DNA of 64,000 nt. It comes from Ferruginibacter sp. Its GTDB lineage: Bacteria; Bacteroidota; Bacteroidia; Chitinophagales; Chitinophagaceae. Below the pieces are notes generated by a model. That model was not told the origin of the DNA, did no database searches, and saw nothing but the letters and a program-made list of their open reading frames with translations. Where the stretch lies: contig JAHBTO010000001.1 in NCBI GenBank assembly GCA_019638525.1, positions 310,001 to 374,000 on the forward strand, written 5' to 3'. Of the stretch, positions 8,431 through 16,909 are shown piece after piece. The first letter of the stretch is position 1. Each line of letters starts with the position of its first letter. A program made the translations under genes and the position numbers.

Positions 8431-9804
8431 ATGTCCGAACAATCACAAATATTTAATGCCAAAAGTGCTATCAAGGCTGCTGATCTTGAGCACCGCCGTA
8501 AAATAAATTTCAACATAGGCAAATATGATGCAGCAGTACCAAAAGGTAAAGAGCAGTTTGCCAACGTACACCTGGCACGTGAAAGAGCCAAAAACATTAA
8601 GTGGCGTGCCATTGAAACATTGGATAAGCAGTTGGAAGAATTTGAATTGAATTTTACCAAACGTGGAGGCAAAGTGATATGGGCCGAAAACGGCAGCCAG
8701 GCAGTTGAAGAGGTTTTAAAAATATGCAAAGAAAAAAATTGCAAAACTTTGGTAAAAAGCAAGAGCATGGTTACCGAAGAAATTCACCTGAATGATGCAT
8801 TGGAGAAAAATGGAATTGAAAGCGTAGAGACCGACCTGGGCGAATACATACAGCAACTTGATGAAGAACCGCCCTATCATATAGTAACACCGGCCATGCA
8901 CAAAAGCAAAGAAGATGTTGCTAAACTATTCAATAAAAAATTAGGCACGCCCATTAATTTAACACCCGAAGAAATGACGCAGGTGGCCCGTAGCATACTG
9001 CGTGAAAAATATGTACAGGCCGAAGTGGGTGTTACCGGCGCCAATTTCATCATCAGCGATATTGGTGGCATTGCTATTACCGAAAATGAAGGCAATGCAA
9101 GGTTAAGCTGTGCTTTTCCAAAAACACATATTGTAATTGTAGGTATCGAAAAAATGATTCCTTCCATTACCGATCTTGGTTTGTTTTGGCCATTGCTATC
9201 AACTTTTGGCACCGGGCAAAAAATAACTGTTTATAATACCATTGTTACGGGACCTCGACAAGAAAATGAAACCGACGGCCCCGATGAAATGTATGTGATA
9301 TTGTTAGATAATAATCGCACCAATATTTTGCTTCATCCCAAACAAAGAGAAAGCCTGTATTGCATACGCTGCGGCGCCTGCTTAAACGCCTGTCCTGTTT
9401 ATAAAAATATTGGCGGCCATACTTATGGCGCCACATACAGCGGCCCCATCGGCTCTATAATAACTCCGCATTTACAAGGCATGCAGCAATTTAAGCATTT
9501 AAGTTTTGCATCATCGCTTTGCGGTAACTGTACCGAAGTGTGTGCAGTAAAAATAAACCTGCACGAACTGTTGCTTGAAAACCGAAAAGAATCGGTAGAA
9601 GAAGGGCTTGCAACTTTTACTGAAAAAATGGCCTGGAAGGTTTGGAAGCTGGCCAGCTTAAAAAGAAGCATAATGAATTTGGGAACCGGCAAACTAAAAA
9701 ACAAAGTGGTGAATGGCATGTTTAAAGGATGGAATAAAAGAAGAAGCGACCTTAATTTTAGTCAAAAAACTTTTAACCAGCTTTGGAAAGAAAGATATAA
9801 GTAA
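8431..9804 (+). CDS. lutB: LutB/LldF-type iron-sulfur protein of L-lactate oxidation
   Basis: 457 residues. The N-terminal two thirds are a LUD domain (NGSQAVEEVLKI, GVTGANFIISDIGGIAITENEGN). It is followed by two 4Fe-4S cluster motifs: CIRCGACLNACP (Cys about 311, 314, 317, 321) and CGNCTEVC (about 364-371). LutB works with LutA and LutC to oxidise L-lactate to pyruvate without a flavin lactate dehydrogenase. Neither lutA nor lutC is adjacent: a LutC-family gene lies about 16 kb away at 25986, in a different gene context. It is co-transcribed with kbl (8-base gap), linking threonine and lactate catabolism or a shared redox partner. No signal peptide, so cytoplasmic. Confidence 0.85.
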   Translation: MSEQSQIFNAKSAIKAADLEHRRKINFNIGKYDAAVPKGKEQFANVHLARERAKNIKWRAIETLDKQLEEFELNFTKRGGKVIWAENGSQAVEEVLKICKEKNCKTLVKSKSMVTEEIHLNDALEKNGIESVETDLGEYIQQLDEEPPYHIVTPAMHKSKEDVAKLFNKKLGTPINLTPEEMTQVARSILREKYVQAEVGVTGANFIISDIGGIAITENEGNARLSCAFPKTHIVIVGIEKMIPSITDLGLFWPLLSTFGTGQKITVYNTIVTGPRQENETDGPDEMYVILLDNNRTNILLHPKQRESLYCIRCGACLNACPVYKNIGGHTYGATYSGPIGSIITPHLQGMQQFKHLSFASSLCGNCTEVCAVKINLHELLLENRKESVEEGLATFTEKMAWKVWKLASLKRSIMNLGTGKLKNKVVNGMFKGWNKRRSDLNFSQKTFNQLWKERYK

Positions 9805-9903
9805 GTTACCCAACTTTGGTTTATAACAACTTCCAGCAAACTTATTCTATAATCATTTAGATTTACTGTGTAAAAAAATTATCAACCGCTGCATAAATAA
9901 CCC

Positions 9904-11199
9904 ATGCTGGTAATATATACACATACGGTTACTTCGAGGCTACAATACATTTGTTCTTTTATTTTTAAAGAGCTGCTTGGTATTGATTACAGGTTTACTA
10001 TCGATTCCGAAAATTTCCGTTTAACTGAAAGCCCAAAGCTCAACTACAGTAATTCCAGGATTGCAGCCGATGAATTTTTTATTAGCAGCCATTCCATTTT
10101 ATTTGAACGGCAGGTTCAACAGCAAGATACCCGTTGCTTTACAGTAAATGGCAACAAAGCTTTTTTTAAAACTGATGAAAGTGATTTTCCGTTTGATATA
10201 CTGGCAGCATCTTTTTATTTGCTGAGCCGCTACGAAGAATACCTGCCACATGAAAAAGATATGTATGGCCGCTATGGGCATGAAAATTCATTGGCCTATA
10301 AAGAAGGTTTTTTGAATGTACCACTGATTAATACCTGGAGTAAACATTTAGGCGAAAGTTTATTAAAAAAATTTCCTGCCCTTAATATTGCACCTTCAAC
10401 TTTTAAATTTATTCCTACTTACGATATTGATATTGCTTTTTCGTATAAACACAAAGGCATTATAAGAAATATTGGTGGCTTTTTTAAAAAACCAACTCTT
10501 GAAAGAATTAAAGTTTTAACCGGAAACTTAAAAGATCCTTTTGACAGTTATGCCTGGCTTAACCAACTTCACCGGCAATATCAATTGCAACCGCTTTACT
10601 TTTTTTTAGTGGCCCCCAAAAATGGCTTATACGATAAAAATATTTTGCCTCGTAAAGATGTTATGTGGAGGTTAGTGAAACAGCATGCAAAAAAATACAG
10701 CATTGGCCTGCATCCATCATGGCAAAGCGGTGATGAACCTTTTTTATTAAAAAAAGAAAAACAACAACTTGAAGCAATGGTTGATAATAAGCAAGCAGTA
10801 GTTACAAAATCCCGGCAACATTATATCCGCTTTAATTTACCCGATGGTTACCAACGATTAATTGAAGCAGGTTTTACAGATGATTATTCGATGGGCTTTG
10901 GCAGCATTAATGGTTTCAGGGCATCGGTAGCTGCATCATTTTATTGGTATAACCTTGAAAAAGAAGCTACCACTAATTTACGCATACACCCGTTTTGTTT
11001 TATGGATGCCAATTCGTTTTACGAACAAAAACAAAATACTCAAGATACCTTTACTGAGCTGCTGCATTACTTATCCATTTGCAAACAGGTTAATGGAACG
11101 ATGCAAACCATCTGGCATAATAATTTTTTAGGAACCGCAAATGCATTCAAAGGATGGAAAGAAATGTATGAACAGTTTATTGTTCTGGCTCAGCAATAA
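9904..11199 (+). CDS. Polysaccharide deacetylase-fold protein of a Bacteroidota family (DUF7033-like)
   Basis: 431 residues, no signal peptide. The N-terminal 130 residues (starting MLVIYTHTVTSRLQYICSFI) are a conserved Bacteroidota-type domain. The remainder resembles the CE4/NodB fold: an opening acidic pair PTYDIDIAFSY (around residue 175) in place of the usual TFDDG, and GLHPSWQSGDEP in place of the usual His-rich HTxxH. The canonical CE4 metal triad (D, H, H) is therefore only partly visible and activity is uncertain. It stands alone on the plus strand, 99 bases after lutB, and its 3' end overlaps the convergent EamA gene by 23 bases. Homologues are often found in surface-polysaccharide clusters, but nothing here supports a specific substrate. 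Confidence 0.6.
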   Translation: MLVIYTHTVTSRLQYICSFIFKELLGIDYRFTIDSENFRLTESPKLNYSNSRIAADEFFISSHSILFERQVQQQDTRCFTVNGNKAFFKTDESDFPFDILAASFYLLSRYEEYLPHEKDMYGRYGHENSLAYKEGFLNVPLINTWSKHLGESLLKKFPALNIAPSTFKFIPTYDIDIAFSYKHKGIIRNIGGFFKKPTLERIKVLTGNLKDPFDSYAWLNQLHRQYQLQPLYFFLVAPKNGLYDKNILPRKDVMWRLVKQHAKKYSIGLHPSWQSGDEPFLLKKEKQQLEAMVDNKQAVVTKSRQHYIRFNLPDGYQRLIEAGFTDDYSMGFGSINGFRASVAASFYWYNLEKEATTNLRIHPFCFMDANSFYEQKQNTQDTFTELLHYLSICKQVNGTMQTIWHNNFLGTANAFKGWKEMYEQFIVLAQQ

Positions 11200-12118
11200 A
11201 CTTTTTTTGCTGTTGCCTGATACTGTAATTTACCAAAAACACGCCCAGCAGTGTAACAACAGAGCCCCACATGATATAAACAGTAAGTTTTTCGTGCAAC
11301 AAAATAGCAGCAATAATCATTGCCACCAATGGATTAATATATGCATACAATGATGCTATGGCCACCGGTAATTTTTTCATTGAATAAATAAACGCCACAA
11401 AACTTAAGATAGAACCCATCAAAACGAGATAAAGAATAGCCAGCCACGATGTTCCGGTGATTGCCTGCAAAGGAATAGTTTGGCCAGTAATATTTGCAAA
11501 AACATACAACATTACAGCACTGATTAGCATTTGCCATCCCATTGCATAATAAGGATTCATTTTGATATTGGACCTTGTTAAGAAAAGTGTACCAACACTC
11601 CAGCTTAGCATGGCAATTATTGAAAGTGATATTCCAAATAAATAACCCTGGGGCTGTTGGTTAAAAGCCGATTCGTAAAACACAATACCAATGCCGGCAA
11701 TTCCCAAAAACAAACCGGTGAATGTAAGGGGTGTTTGATTTCGGTCTTTAAAAAATACCATTTCAATTATTACAACACTTAAAGGATACAAGGCGCCAAT
11801 CAATGCACTTAACCCGGTTGGGATATATGCAAGGCTCCAGGTACTTAATCCGTTTGCAAAAACAAACATTAGTAAACCCATTGTTACCAGCCAGCCAAAT
11901 TGTTTTAGGTTTGGTAAGGGCAGTTTTTTATAAAAAAGAAAAAATAATACAAAGCAGCCCCCACCAGCTAATTGGCGTATGAATGCCATTTGTAAAGCAG
12001 GGATGCCCGAGATACCAATTTTACTGGCTACCCATGTAGTACCCCACACCACCGATGTGATGCACAATGCCATGTAGCCGCCGGTTTTCCCTTGTGGCAA
12101 TTTTTTGCCGGTAATCAT
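11177..12118 (-). CDS. EamA/DMT-superfamily transporter
   Basis: 313 residues with ten hydrophobic helices in two repeated EamA halves, the standard drug/metabolite transporter architecture. The first repeat opens with ALCITSVVWGTTWVASKIG, with the typical WG..F/W..K pattern of EamA proteins. The second begins near YLFGISLSIIAMLSWSVGT. These inner-membrane carriers export or import small metabolites such as amino acids; the substrate cannot be read from sequence. The start is ATG at 12118, and the gene follows purH by 12 bases on the same strand, so they probably share a transcript. The 3' end overlaps the preceding convergent gene by 23 bases. Confidence 0.85.
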   Translation of the reverse strand: MITGKKLPQGKTGGYMALCITSVVWGTTWVASKIGISGIPALQMAFIRQLAGGGCFVLFFLFYKKLPLPNLKQFGWLVTMGLLMFVFANGLSTWSLAYIPTGLSALIGALYPLSVVIIEMVFFKDRNQTPLTFTGLFLGIAGIGIVFYESAFNQQPQGYLFGISLSIIAMLSWSVGTLFLTRSNIKMNPYYAMGWQMLISAVMLYVFANITGQTIPLQAITGTSWLAILYLVLMGSILSFVAFIYSMKKLPVAIASLYAYINPLVAMIIAAILLHEKLTVYIMWGSVVTLLGVFLVNYSIRQQQKKFIAEPEQ

Positions 12119-12130
12119 TTTGTGTTGTTA

Positions 12131-13666
12131 TTAATGTTTAAAATGCCGTTGGCCGGTTATTACCATGGCTAACCCGTTTTGTTTGCAGTATGTTATTGAA
12201 TCTTTATCACGGATAGAGCCGCCCGGTTGTATAAATGCATTGATGCCTGCTGCATGTGCAATCTTTACACAATCATCAAAAGGAAAAAATGCATCGCTTG
12301 CTAAAACAGCGCCGTTAATATCAAGATTAAACTGTTTTGCTTTTTCAATAGATTGTCGCAATGCATCAATCCGGCTTGTTTGGCCGCAACCTTTACCTAA
12401 TAATTGTTTATTTTTTACCAAAGCAATAGCATTACTTTTTAAATGCTTGCAAACAAAATTGGCAAAAACCAAATCTTCTTTTTCGGCCGATGTGGTTACT
12501 CTTCCACCCTCTTCTTTCCAATCAATAAAATTGCCGTTATCATTTTGCTGGGTGAGAATACCGTTTAAAACAGTTTTGGTATTATGTGTAATAGTAAGTT
12601 TATTTTTTTGCTGTAAAATAATCCGGTTCTTTTTTGATTTCAATACTTCCAATGCATCAGCATCAAAAGCAGGCGCTACCAGCACTTCAAAAAATATTTC
12701 GTTGATGGCATTGGCAGTTGCCAGGTTGATGCTTTCGTTACATACTAATACACCGCCAAAAGCGCTTTCGGGGTCGCCGGCCAGCGCTGCCTGCCATGCT
12801 TCATTAACCGTTGCCCTGGTTGCAATACCGCACACATTGGTATGTTTAATGATTGCAAAAGTAAGGTCGTCAAAATCGCTAATGATTTGTACAGCCGCAT
12901 CCACATCTACCAGGTTGTTATAAGATAATTCCTTGCCGTTAAGTTTATCAAAAATTTCATCCAGGCTGCCAAAAAACGTTCCCTGTTGGTGTGGGTTTTC
13001 GCCATAACGCAATACCAATTGTTCCTTATTGAAAGGGTTTGCAAAATTGGCCCCGTTAAAATAATTTGAGATGGCAAGGTCGTAACCGGTACACACATCA
13101 AAAGCTTTTATAGCAAACAACCTGCGTTGTTCAAGCGTTGTTTCGCCATGCTGTGTTTTCAAAATATCTTCCAGTAAACTATAATCTTTTTTTGCTGCAA
13201 CCACCACTACCGATTGATGGTTTTTTGCAGCAGCACGTATCATAGACGGACCTCCAATATCTATTTTTTCTATGATGGGAGTTTCGTCTAACGCTGTTCC
13301 CAATGCTTGTGCTTTATGCTTTTGTTCGGCTACAGTTGCTTCAAAAGGATAAAGGTCTACAATTACCAGGTCAATTTCGGGAATATGGAACTGCTTCATT
13401 TCCTGTAAATCGGTTTCATTATCACGCCTACCCAGGATACCTCCAAACACAGATGGGTGCAGGGTTTTAACCCGTCCGCCTAAAATAGAAGGATAAGAAG
13501 TTAATGATTCTACCGGTATACAGGGCACTTTCAAATCTTCAATAAATTTTTGTGTGCCACCGGTTGAGTATATGTTAATACCCAGCCGGTGAAGTTGTTT
13601 AACTATGTTTTCTAACCCGTCTTTATAAAAAACTGAAATAAGTGCCGATTGAATTTTCTTTTGCAT
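12131..13666 (-). CDS. purH: Bifunctional AICAR formyltransferase / IMP cyclohydrolase
   Basis: 511 residues, full length. PurH does the last two steps of purine synthesis, formylating AICAR with 10-formyl-THF and closing the ring to IMP. The N-terminal MGS-like cyclohydrolase domain shows SALISVFYKDG, IYSTGGT, LGGRVKTLHP and IVDLYPFE. The C-terminal transformylase domain shows LRYGENPHQ, the catalytic KHTNVCGIA, DPESAFGGV, and the closing LASDAFFPFDD, IQPGGSIRD and VITGQRHFKH. A TAATTTTG promoter element lies 60 bases upstream. The EamA gene follows 12 bases after the stop. Confidence 0.97.
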   Translation of the reverse strand: MQKKIQSALISVFYKDGLENIVKQLHRLGINIYSTGGTQKFIEDLKVPCIPVESLTSYPSILGGRVKTLHPSVFGGILGRRDNETDLQEMKQFHIPEIDLVIVDLYPFEATVAEQKHKAQALGTALDETPIIEKIDIGGPSMIRAAAKNHQSVVVVAAKKDYSLLEDILKTQHGETTLEQRRLFAIKAFDVCTGYDLAISNYFNGANFANPFNKEQLVLRYGENPHQQGTFFGSLDEIFDKLNGKELSYNNLVDVDAAVQIISDFDDLTFAIIKHTNVCGIATRATVNEAWQAALAGDPESAFGGVLVCNESINLATANAINEIFFEVLVAPAFDADALEVLKSKKNRIILQQKNKLTITHNTKTVLNGILTQQNDNGNFIDWKEEGGRVTTSAEKEDLVFANFVCKHLKSNAIALVKNKQLLGKGCGQTSRIDALRQSIEKAKQFNLDINGAVLASDAFFPFDDCVKIAHAAGINAFIQPGGSIRDKDSITYCKQNGLAMVITGQRHFKH

Positions 13667-13726
13667 TGGATGAAATTAAGAAGCTGCACCAGTATAAATG
13701 CAGCGGATGTTCTCCTGGTATGGGCG

Positions 13727-13734
13727 CAAAATTA
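13727..13734 (-). promoter_or_regulatory. Candidate -7 promoter element for purH
   Basis: Minus strand TAATTTTG, an exact TAnnTTTG match, 60 bases before the purH ATG at 13666. No convincing -33 element was found. Confidence 0.4.
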
Positions 13735-13789
13735 AAGGATTTATATCTTGCACTAAATCTTTTCTGCTAACAAGAAAAAATAAAAATTG

Positions 13790-14641
13790 TTAGTAACTAA
13801 AAATAATTTCGGCCCTGGCATTGGCTTGTATATCTAATGGTGTTTTGCCTGCATTAAGCGGCCTTGTATTACCATAGTTTTTCATAGAACTGATTCTTTT
13901 GCCATCAAACTGCCGGGAGAGCAGGTATTGCTTTACCATTTCCATTCTTTCGGCGCCAAGTTGTTCGCACACGGCATTAATACCTTCATTTTTGTATGCA
14001 TGGCCGGTTATTGAAATGGTATATGTTGGGTGTTTTTTTAAAACAGATAAAACACTATCCAATACTGTATATGTTTTGAAATATAATGCCGATTCCTGAA
14101 CAGGAAATGGTACAACCACAATATTAGAATCGGGGCATCCGGCATTATCGGCATACCCAAAAACATCGGGGCATTTATCTTCATTGTCTGCAATGCCATC
14201 TTCATCCTTGTCGAGAAATTGCGGTTTTTTAGGCGGGGGCGGATAGTTCAAAATTATTTCGGCACGACAATTTACTGTAAGCCCGTCTTTATCTTTGTTT
14301 ACATATTTCTGCCTTGTTTTTCCATAAGCTTTTAATGAAATAATTCTTGCACTATCTATACCACGGCCCAATACATAAGTTTGAATAAATAAAGCCCTGT
14401 TTAGCGAAAGCCAGTAACAAATTGTGTCGCTACCTTCATCTTTATAAGCATACCCATCAATGCTTAATGTTACAGCATGATTTTTTAATAAAATATCTAC
14501 AACACTGTCAATAGCTGTAAAAGTGAACTGGTGAAATAATGCCGACTGTTTATAATCGAAACGGATAACGGTAGTATCACTTGCAGAAGCCGCAAAACTG
14601 CATATCAGAAAAAAAACAACTAACCGTTTTTTAAAATTCAT
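13790..14641 (-). CDS. Double OmpA-like domain protein with a thrombospondin type 3 repeat
   Basis: 283 residues with a signal peptide (MNFKKRLVVFFLICSFAASA). Two OmpA-like domains (about residues 30-130 and 180-283) flank a calcium-binding type 3 repeat (DKDEDGIADNEDKCPD, then GCPD). The two domains are clearly duplicates: SIDGYAYKDEGSDTICYWL...NCRAEIILNY and SITGHAYKNEGINAVCEQL...NARAEIIFSY. In true OmpA domains the sequence GHTD supplies the Asp that binds diaminopimelate; here the position reads GYAYK and GHAYK, so that Asp is missing, while the Arg of the NxRxEI end is kept. Peptidoglycan binding is therefore doubtful. There is no barrel. The role is unknown; location is periplasmic. Confidence 0.75.
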   Translation of the reverse strand: MNFKKRLVVFFLICSFAASASDTTVIRFDYKQSALFHQFTFTAIDSVVDILLKNHAVTLSIDGYAYKDEGSDTICYWLSLNRALFIQTYVLGRGIDSARIISLKAYGKTRQKYVNKDKDGLTVNCRAEIILNYPPPPKKPQFLDKDEDGIADNEDKCPDVFGYADNAGCPDSNIVVVPFPVQESALYFKTYTVLDSVLSVLKKHPTYTISITGHAYKNEGINAVCEQLGAERMEMVKQYLLSRQFDGKRISSMKNYGNTRPLNAGKTPLDIQANARAEIIFSY

Positions 14642-14728
14642 TCCAATTATTTTAATAAGGCACGAAGGTACATACTACCAAAATATAATTATGATGCCAT
14701 GGCAAAATTAACAGGTTTGCATATAAAC

Positions 14729-16843
14729 TTACATTTCTACATCACAAACAAATGCACCATTTTCCGGAATGGAATAGCAGGGCTGTTTTAAGATGCTGCA
14801 CTGTTGCTGCCATTGTTCAATTTTCCAAACCGGGTTTGATGCATCAAATACAATAAGTTTTGCGTTAAAATGCCAGGTAACCGATTCCATACTTAGTTGT
14901 GGGTTTTTTGAAACAATCACAAGGTCTGCATCAAATTTCACACCACTTGTATCAGCAACGAGTGGATAAGCAACAACAACTATTTTTTTGTTTTTAAAAT
15001 TGAAATAATTTTCATTTGCTTTAAAGCCTTCCAATACAGCAGACTGTTTTTTTGCCTGGAAAAAAATCCTGCTGGGTTTTAAATGAAAGTTTTGCAACAT
15101 GCCTTCCTGCATCAATGCACTATCGCCAATAAACATGTATTGATGACCACTTACAAAATCGATGGCCTGGTGCCCGGCTACATTATAAACAATAATTTTT
15201 TGTTGTTTGCTTACCTGCCAGTTATTAAATAGCAGCATAACCATAAACACAAACAAAGAACATAAAGCCAATGAAAAATACCGTTTATCTTTTTTTATAA
15301 GCCAGGCGCTAAACCCGATAATGATTACATACAAGATGCAGGTAGACAGAACCGTGGCAGGTATCTTATCCCAAACAGAAAAAGATAAATTGTTAATCCA
15401 TAAAATAGATTTGTTCATCAGCCAGGTTAATGCACCAACAAGTTTGCCTAAGTAAAAACTTATAAAACTTATACCCGAAAACGCAAGTAAAGCCACACCC
15501 ATATATAAAATAATGGAAGAAAGAGGCACGGCAATTATATTAGTAATCATAAACAGATTAGGAAACTGGTGAAAATAATAGATGCATATAGGTGTTGTAA
15601 GTAATTGAGCTGCGGCAGACACCGATACCAGTAGCCATGCTTTATCAAGCAAATTGTTTTTAAGATAAAACAAGTGATATATGGGTTTTTGAAAAACAAC
15701 AATACCCAATACGGCAAGGTATGACAACTGAAACCCTACATCCCATAAATAATAAGGGTTATAACAAAGTAATACAAATGCCGATACTGCCAACGAATTA
15801 TAGATTGATGCATTTTTAAAAAATAGTTTTCCGGCGCTGATGAACGAAAACATAACTGCGGCCCTTAACACAGATGCCGATGCGCCGGTAAGTATAGAAA
15901 ACAACCAAAGGCAACTTAAAATGATAATGGCCTGTAACAGTTTGTTTTTATTAATGAACGGAATTTTTGCAAACAGCCAAACCAGCATAATGTAAATTAA
16001 GCCAAGATGCATACCCGATATGGCAATGATGTGCACAACACCTGTATTACTATAAGCCTGCACCAGGTCTTTATCCAAATCGTTAGTATATCCAATTAAA
16101 AGTGCTTTTGCAATATCCAATTGGTCTTTACCACTGCTAATATTTTTTTCCAGCACATCCAGTACATATTGCCTGGCCAAAAAAATAAACTGCATGAAAC
16201 TGTTTTTTGAAGAAGGATAATTAGCCGTAACTTTTTGCCAGTCGCCGTTTTTTAAAAACACATTATGCATAATACCCTGGAAAGCCGCATAACGTTCATA
16301 ATTGAAACTACCCGGATTACCCGAATTTTTAATAGCCTGTAATTTTTTATTGAAGATGATTTTATCGCCATAATTTAAAGCAGGCGCTGTACTGTCTTTT
16401 GAAAAATATAGTAATAATTTTCCTTTACAGGATATCGTTTTTCCATCCTTTGCCACGGCTTCCACATACCCATCGGCCTTAAATGATTTTGGTTTTTCGG
16501 TAAGCGGTTCATCAATACGTACCAGCAGGTATTCATCGTTATGATAAAAATTACCGTACCATTCTTTATTGTTGCGTATATTTTTTTGCCAGGTTATAAA
16601 CAGGCCAAGGCTTACCAGCATCAACTGCAAGGCAACACCCTGTAATGAACGTAACCTGAATTTAAATATCCGTGGCAATAAGAAAAAAAGAAAAAATGAA
16701 AAGCCGAAAGAAATAAATGTTACAATGATAAACGCCAAAGGCAATTTACAATACCATTGAATAATAATACCGGTTATCAACGGTAGCAGCAGCCTTATGA
16801 AAGGAGCATTTTTCCAAAAGGGTATATCATACAGCCGTTGCAT
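14729..16843 (-). CDS. comEC: ComEC/Rec2-family competence membrane protein
   Basis: About 704 residues from the ATG that gives MQRLYDIPFWKN; a TTG 33 bases upstream at 16876 could extend it by 11 residues. The N-terminal DUF4131-type region (DEYLLVRIDEPLTEKPKSF, GDKIIFNKKLQAIKNSGNPG, FNYERYAAFQGI) is followed by the competence domain with about ten helices, including the hallmark GVVHIIAISGMHLGLIY and LTGASASVLRAAVMF. In the family this forms the inner-membrane channel for single-stranded DNA. The C-terminal segment sits where other ComEC proteins have a metallo-beta-lactamase domain, but no HxHxDH metal motif is visible. It lies between the OmpA-like gene and carB on the minus strand. Confidence 0.85.
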   Translation of the reverse strand: MQRLYDIPFWKNAPFIRLLLPLITGIIIQWYCKLPLAFIIVTFISFGFSFFLFFLLPRIFKFRLRSLQGVALQLMLVSLGLFITWQKNIRNNKEWYGNFYHNDEYLLVRIDEPLTEKPKSFKADGYVEAVAKDGKTISCKGKLLLYFSKDSTAPALNYGDKIIFNKKLQAIKNSGNPGSFNYERYAAFQGIMHNVFLKNGDWQKVTANYPSSKNSFMQFIFLARQYVLDVLEKNISSGKDQLDIAKALLIGYTNDLDKDLVQAYSNTGVVHIIAISGMHLGLIYIMLVWLFAKIPFINKNKLLQAIIILSCLWLFSILTGASASVLRAAVMFSFISAGKLFFKNASIYNSLAVSAFVLLCYNPYYLWDVGFQLSYLAVLGIVVFQKPIYHLFYLKNNLLDKAWLLVSVSAAAQLLTTPICIYYFHQFPNLFMITNIIAVPLSSIILYMGVALLAFSGISFISFYLGKLVGALTWLMNKSILWINNLSFSVWDKIPATVLSTCILYVIIIGFSAWLIKKDKRYFSLALCSLFVFMVMLLFNNWQVSKQQKIIVYNVAGHQAIDFVSGHQYMFIGDSALMQEGMLQNFHLKPSRIFFQAKKQSAVLEGFKANENYFNFKNKKIVVVAYPLVADTSGVKFDADLVIVSKNPQLSMESVTWHFNAKLIVFDASNPVWKIEQWQQQCSILKQPCYSIPENGAFVCDVEM

Positions 16844-16909
16844 ACAACAAAATAAAAAAACATACCTGTAATACAAATATGTTTTAAAAATGATTGTGTA
16901 ATGCTGATA

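Noticed and set aside
12165..12923. 252-residue open frame on the plus strand antisense to purH
   Set aside because: Shadow of the purH reading frame; no domain and no sensible start.
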